DNA from: Embleya scabrispora DSM 41855 | GTDB lineage: Bacteria; Actinomycetota; Actinomycetes; Streptomycetales; Streptomycetaceae | DNA length: 36,657 bases | NCBI RefSeq assembly: GCF_000372745.1 | Contig: NZ_KB889722.1 | Location: 1-36,657, forward strand | Direction: 5' to 3' | Shown here: in pieces, positions 33,682-36,657 of the stretch | How positions within the stretch are numbered: the first letter of the stretch is position 1 | Layout: every line of letters starts with the position of its first letter | Notes under the pieces: generated by a model | The model's database searches: none | The model's input: only the letters and a program-made list of their open reading frames with translations | What the model was told of the DNA's origin: nothing | Position numbers and translations under genes: made by a program

Positions 33682-34926
33682 CTATTGGGTGGCGGCGCGG
33701 GCGGAGATCCTTCCGGTTCTGTCGGCGTGGAAGAGGGCGTCGTTGTAGTGGCAGCCGGACGGCACCCACTCGAAGGTCTTCTCCTCGGAGAACTTGTAGT
33801 ACAGCGCGCGGCGGCCGGCGCTGGGGCCGGTCGGCGGTGGGGTGCTGTGCATGATGTCGCCGAAGTGCAGGGTGAGGTCGCCGGGCTCGGTCTCGATCTT
33901 GACCACGGGCAGGTCGCCCTCCTCGCCCCACTTCAGCCAGTGGTTGGCGTAGCGGTGGGAGCCGGCCAGGACCATGAGCTGCCCGTTGGCGGGGTTGCCG
34001 TAGTCGAGTTGGATGCCGGCCTGGACCAACGGGCACAGAGCGGGGTGGCCACCGATGCCGTCGTCGGTGTGCCAGCCCAGGTTCCCGTCGCCCTTGACGA
34101 TGTTGGAGGACTTGATGAACACCATCGGGCCGTCGAGGCGATCGTCACAGACACGGAACTCGGGGTTGGCCAGGCGGGCGAGCTCGGTCATGCGGGGCTC
34201 GAAGCACAGCTCCTGGAGCGCCTCGGAGTAGCGGCCGAGGTAGTTGATCCGGGTGACAACCTCTTCACCGTCGACGTTGAGCGACCACCACGAGAAGCGG
34301 TCACCCGGAGTGGTCCGGGAGTGCACGTGCTCGACCTCTGCACCGAACCGTGCAACCTCAGCCTCGGCATAGACGCCCTTGATGTGCAGGAAGCCCGTGG
34401 TGTTGAGGAAGTGCCGCATCTCCTCACGGCTGCCATCGGCCGGGAAGCTGCGGTGCAGGTCCAGCGGTTCGCCGTCGCGGTCGACCAGGGTCTCCCGGAC
34501 GGCGTTGGTGTAGATGGCTCGCCCCGTCAGCAGGGCCCGGGTGGCCGGCTCCCACCGCTTCCAGTCCTGCAGGGTGCCGCGGACGACCTCCGCGCGCTCG
34601 GTCCGCACACAGCCGGTGGCGGTCAGGAGCTCGTTGACGTACTCGGAGAAGGTGAGCTCGTCGAGTTCGATCATGGTGGCTGCGCCTGCGTCGCCCTCGA
34701 CGGCCTTGACCCCCTCCGGGCCCGCGATCCACGTGTAGGCGCGGCCGTCGGGGACGCGGAACGCCAGCGGCGGCACGCCGCCGAGGTCGTGGATGAAGAG
34801 GTCGCGGTGCTTGGTGCTGAGCGCGGGGAGGTGGACGGTGTGGAACTGGCTGAACGAGTGGCGGGGAAAGGAATCCGCGATCGCCTCGACCCAGGGAAGG
34901 CCGGTGCCGGTGGTGTCGGCGCCCAT
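33682..34926 (-). CDS. Phytanoyl-CoA dioxygenase (PhyH) family Fe(II)/2-oxoglutarate oxygenase
   Basis: A 414-residue non-heme iron oxygenase. The iron-binding HTD (LGWHTDDGIGG) is near residue 288, the distal His in DIMHSTPPP near residue 358, and the 2-oxoglutarate Arg in AGRRALYYKF follows at about ten residues. The N-terminal 150 residues extend beyond the core. It would hydroxylate a small substrate using O2 and 2-oxoglutarate; PhyH enzymes often tailor natural products or process fatty or carbon-phosphorus compounds. ATG 34926 has AGGAG seven bases upstream. It diverges from an IclR regulator with a shared palindrome between, and lies inside the integrated element. Confidence 0.85.
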   Translation of the reverse strand: MGADTTGTGLPWVEAIADSFPRHSFSQFHTVHLPALSTKHRDLFIHDLGGVPPLAFRVPDGRAYTWIAGPEGVKAVEGDAGAATMIELDELTFSEYVNELLTATGCVRTERAEVVRGTLQDWKRWEPATRALLTGRAIYTNAVRETLVDRDGEPLDLHRSFPADGSREEMRHFLNTTGFLHIKGVYAEAEVARFGAEVEHVHSRTTPGDRFSWWSLNVDGEEVVTRINYLGRYSEALQELCFEPRMTELARLANPEFRVCDDRLDGPMVFIKSSNIVKGDGNLGWHTDDGIGGHPALCPLVQAGIQLDYGNPANGQLMVLAGSHRYANHWLKWGEEGDLPVVKIETEPGDLTLHFGDIMHSTPPPTGPSAGRRALYYKFSEEKTFEWVPSGCHYNDALFHADRTGRISARAATQ

Positions 34927-34942
34927 GGTGACGCTCCTGTCG

Positions 34943-34957
34943 TGTTACTATGTAACA
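34943..34957. promoter_or_regulatory. Candidate IclR operator
   Basis: TGTTAC, three bases, GTAACA: a perfect 6-bp arm palindrome, with one more symmetric C/G pair outside it, in the 65-base gap between the divergent PhyH and IclR genes. Its position fits control of both. Confidence 0.65.
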
Positions 34958-34991
34958 TGATTGTGTTTCTTAGCGAGACTAGGAGGGCTGA

Positions 34992-35699
34992 GTGTCCTCG
35001 GTCAAGGAAATCCAGTCGGTAAGGAACGCGTGCCGGCTTCTCGAGGAGGTGGCCCGGCAGCAGCCGACCGGAGTCAGTGATCTCGCGCGGATCACCGGGA
35101 TTGACAAGAGTGCTGCTCATCGGCTCGCGGTGACCCTCAACGCCGCGGGGTGGCTGCAGCGCACCGTGGACGGTCGCTGGTACCTCGCCCCCGGACTGCT
35201 CGCGGTGCTGCGCAAGTCCTCCTCGACGTCGCTCGCTGAGAGCGCCCGCCCGTTGATGGAGGCTGCCCGTGACGCGACCGGGGAGACCGCGATGCTGGTG
35301 GTCCCGGAGGGCAATCGGCTCTTTATCGCCGATGTCGTCGAAAGCAGTCACACGCTGCGCGTCTCGGTCACCGTCGGCTCGGAGATGCCGGCGAAGTCGA
35401 GCTCGGCGTTGCGTGCGATCGCGGCTCGGCTACCCGCGGAGCAATTGCAGGCCTGGCGTCGCGTCGATCCCGAACTCACCGAGGAGGCCCTTCAGGCCAC
35501 CCGAGACCGTGAGTGGGGTGTGAATGACAACGAGGTGGCCGACGGCACCCGCGCCGTCGGTGCGGCGCTGTGTGGTGCCGACGGCGTGCCGATCGCCGCG
35601 CTCGTGGTGGTCGGGCCCTCGACACGCTTCGGTAGAGAGCTGATGGCGCCCCGTGGTGAGCTGGTGGCGCGCCTCGCTGATGACTGGGATGGACGTTGA
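34992..35699 (+). CDS. IclR family transcriptional regulator
   Basis: A 235-residue protein. The N-terminal winged helix-turn-helix is ACRLLEEVARQQPTGVSDLARITGIDKSAAHRLAVTLNAAGWL; the C-terminal IclR ligand domain shows AMLVVPEGNRLFIADVVESSHTLRV and VGSEMPAKSSSALRAIAA. The GTG start at 34992 has AGGAGGG about five bases upstream. IclR proteins sense small aromatic or organic acids and regulate a divergent catabolic or tailoring gene, here the PhyH oxygenase. Confidence 0.92.
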   Translation: MSSVKEIQSVRNACRLLEEVARQQPTGVSDLARITGIDKSAAHRLAVTLNAAGWLQRTVDGRWYLAPGLLAVLRKSSSTSLAESARPLMEAARDATGETAMLVVPEGNRLFIADVVESSHTLRVSVTVGSEMPAKSSSALRAIAARLPAEQLQAWRRVDPELTEEALQATRDREWGVNDNEVADGTRAVGAALCGADGVPIAALVVVGPSTRFGRELMAPRGELVARLADDWDGR

Positions 35700-35970
35700 T
35701 GTCCGCGGAGAACGTGGTGCAGGTGTGCGTCGTTCGATCGGGCTGGGTTGGGCCCTGAAGGGTGAGCTGTGCGATCGGGGTTTGGGTGTCACCCGGCGGT
35801 ATCGGCCCAGTCGTTGCGGCGTGTCGACGCGTCTGCGGGCGACCCGCGCCGATCTGGCAGCCGCCGGCGGCTTCAGGCCGTTGCCGTCATGACAGTTCGC
35901 CGCGGATACCCCGACGACGAGGGGCAGCAGCGCACACAGTGGGTTGAACCCGACCAGGCATGCTGTCTTG
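35700..35970. other. Region between IclR gene and second integrase remnant
   Basis: No gene is supported. Open frames here lack Shine-Dalgarno sites and recognisable motifs. Confidence 0.4.
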
Positions 35971-36365
35971 ATGCGAGGCCTGCCCCTTGGTCTTCGTTGG
36001 CATGCGGCACGTGGGCGGCCGGCTCAGCGGCGCCTCGACGGCCGCGTAGTGCCGTTGTCAGCGGAAAGCCGACCGGCGAACCGATCGTGCCCAACACCGA
36101 CTACCACCACTGGAAGGCGCTTCTGGTGGCCGCCGAGGTCCGGGAAGGACGTCTTCACGACGCTCGGCACCCCGCAGGCACCGTGCTCCTCCTGCTCAGC
36201 ATCCCCGATCGGATCGTGGACTCGATCATGGGGTGGGAGCCGGGCGGATCGGCCCGCATGCGGGCGCGGTACATGCACGTCACCGACCCGATGCTGAGGA
36301 AGGTGGCCGGGCAGGTCGGCGCCGCGCTCTGGGGTGCTCCGGAAGGCGCCGAAGACCCCAAGTGA
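35971..36365 (+). pseudogene. Remnant of a tyrosine recombinase (integrase), C-terminal part
   Basis: From about 36061 the frame reads GKPTGEPIVPNTDYHHWKAL, LHDARHPAGTVLLLLSIPDR, IVDSIMGW and RARYMHVTDPM. This is the integrase C-terminus with box II HxxR (HDAR) and the catalytic Tyr (ARYMHV), ending at the TGA at 36363. Just upstream, in another frame, RGLPLGLRW and RRLDGRVV recall box I of the same family, so one or more frameshifts and deletions split the gene. It is in the opposite orientation to the tRNA-Ser fragment. Confidence 0.75.
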
Positions 36366-36435
36366 GACGGACAACAACGAACGCCCCGACCGCATGGGCA
36401 GATTCCAGGGGTCGTCGCAACACGTGGTTGGTTTT

Positions 36436-36657
36436 TCAGGCCGCGAGTAGTTTATGCAGGCGCTCGGCTGGGGTTGCCCAGTCGAGCGTTTTGCGTGGTC
36501 GGCCGTTGAGTTCGGCGGCGACGGCGTCGAGGTGTTCCCGGGTGTGGGCGGACAGGTCGGTCCCCTTGGGGAAGTACTGCCGGAGCAGGCCGTTGGTGTT
36601 CTCGTTGGAGCCTCGTTGCCAAGGACTCCCCGGGTTGCAGAAGTAGACCGGGATGCC
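36436..36657 (-). CDS. IS30-family transposase, C-terminal part (runs off window)
   Basis: The last 73 residues of an IS30-type transposase: [20 protein letters not shown], then [54 protein letters not shown]. The Glu of the DDE catalytic triad is in the [13 protein letters not shown] motif. The rest lies beyond the right edge. The insertion sequence probably ends near 36405-36412, where GGGGTCGTCGCAACAC looks like a terminal repeat; the other end is outside, so this is not proven. Confidence 0.9.
   Translation of the reverse strand, partial: GIPVYFCNPGSPWQRGSNENTNGLLRQYFPKGTDLSAHTREHLDAVAAELNGRPRKTLDWATPAERLHKLLAA

Overview
The window is high-GC actinobacterial DNA of Streptomyces type (Streptomycetaceae or a near relative). 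Evidence: very high third-position GC, frequent GTG starts, and core genes in the order known from Streptomyces chromosomes (SigB/SigF-type sigma factor, upp, TadA partner, tadA, tRNA-Ser). The left edge is the end of an rRNA operon (5S rRNA and terminator).

Region 1 (1-11400) is mostly conserved chromosome: 5S rRNA, a small membrane protein, a PP2C-like phosphatase with a disordered N-terminus, a secreted tyrosine phosphatase convergent with a SigB/F/G-family sigma factor, a two-gene membrane operon (55-aa protein plus PH-domain protein), upp, the TadA partner gene plus tadA, and tRNA-Ser(CGA). A divergent MerR regulator / imine-reductase-like pair follows, then a LytR_C membrane protein and a 98-aa antitoxin-like protein.

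Region 2 (11570-26751) holds accessory metabolism and signalling: a HerA-like (DUF853) ATPase, a metallopeptidase-like/VWA protein with a tandem-AAA MoxR-like ATPase, an alpha/beta hydrolase divergent from an XRE regulator, a PEP-mutase/isocitrate-lyase family enzyme, a BBE-type flavoprotein oxidase, a receptor Ser/Thr kinase with a lectin-like sensor, and a TetR-controlled flavoprotein plus PDR/VanB-type reductase.

Region 3 (27000-36657) is a genomic island. Its minus-strand core is a compact gene set: an HTH / P-loop NTPase / TPR-like regulator, a 54-codon gene starting on the codon after its stop, a RelE/ParE-like toxin overlapping that by four bases, and a homologue of the phosphorothioate-dependent McrA-type (SBD-HNH) restriction enzymes. 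A 66-aa membrane protein is divergent from the regulator. Next come a decayed tyrosine integrase, a Fic gene whose N-terminus is frameshifted behind a strong Shine-Dalgarno, a 70-bp symmetric operator-like dyad, a 15-bp tandem repeat, and a displaced 3' part of a tRNA-Ser(GGA) gene with its terminator, which marks an integration junction. Beyond the junction are arm-site-like repeats, a PhyH dioxygenase divergent from an IclR regulator across a clear palindrome, a second integrase remnant, and the 3' end of an IS30-family transposase running off the window.

The best candidate for an undescribed system is the regulator / 54-aa / toxin / PT-dependent nuclease set, possibly with its divergent membrane protein. 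It looks like a defence module with both DNA-cutting and cell-arresting arms.
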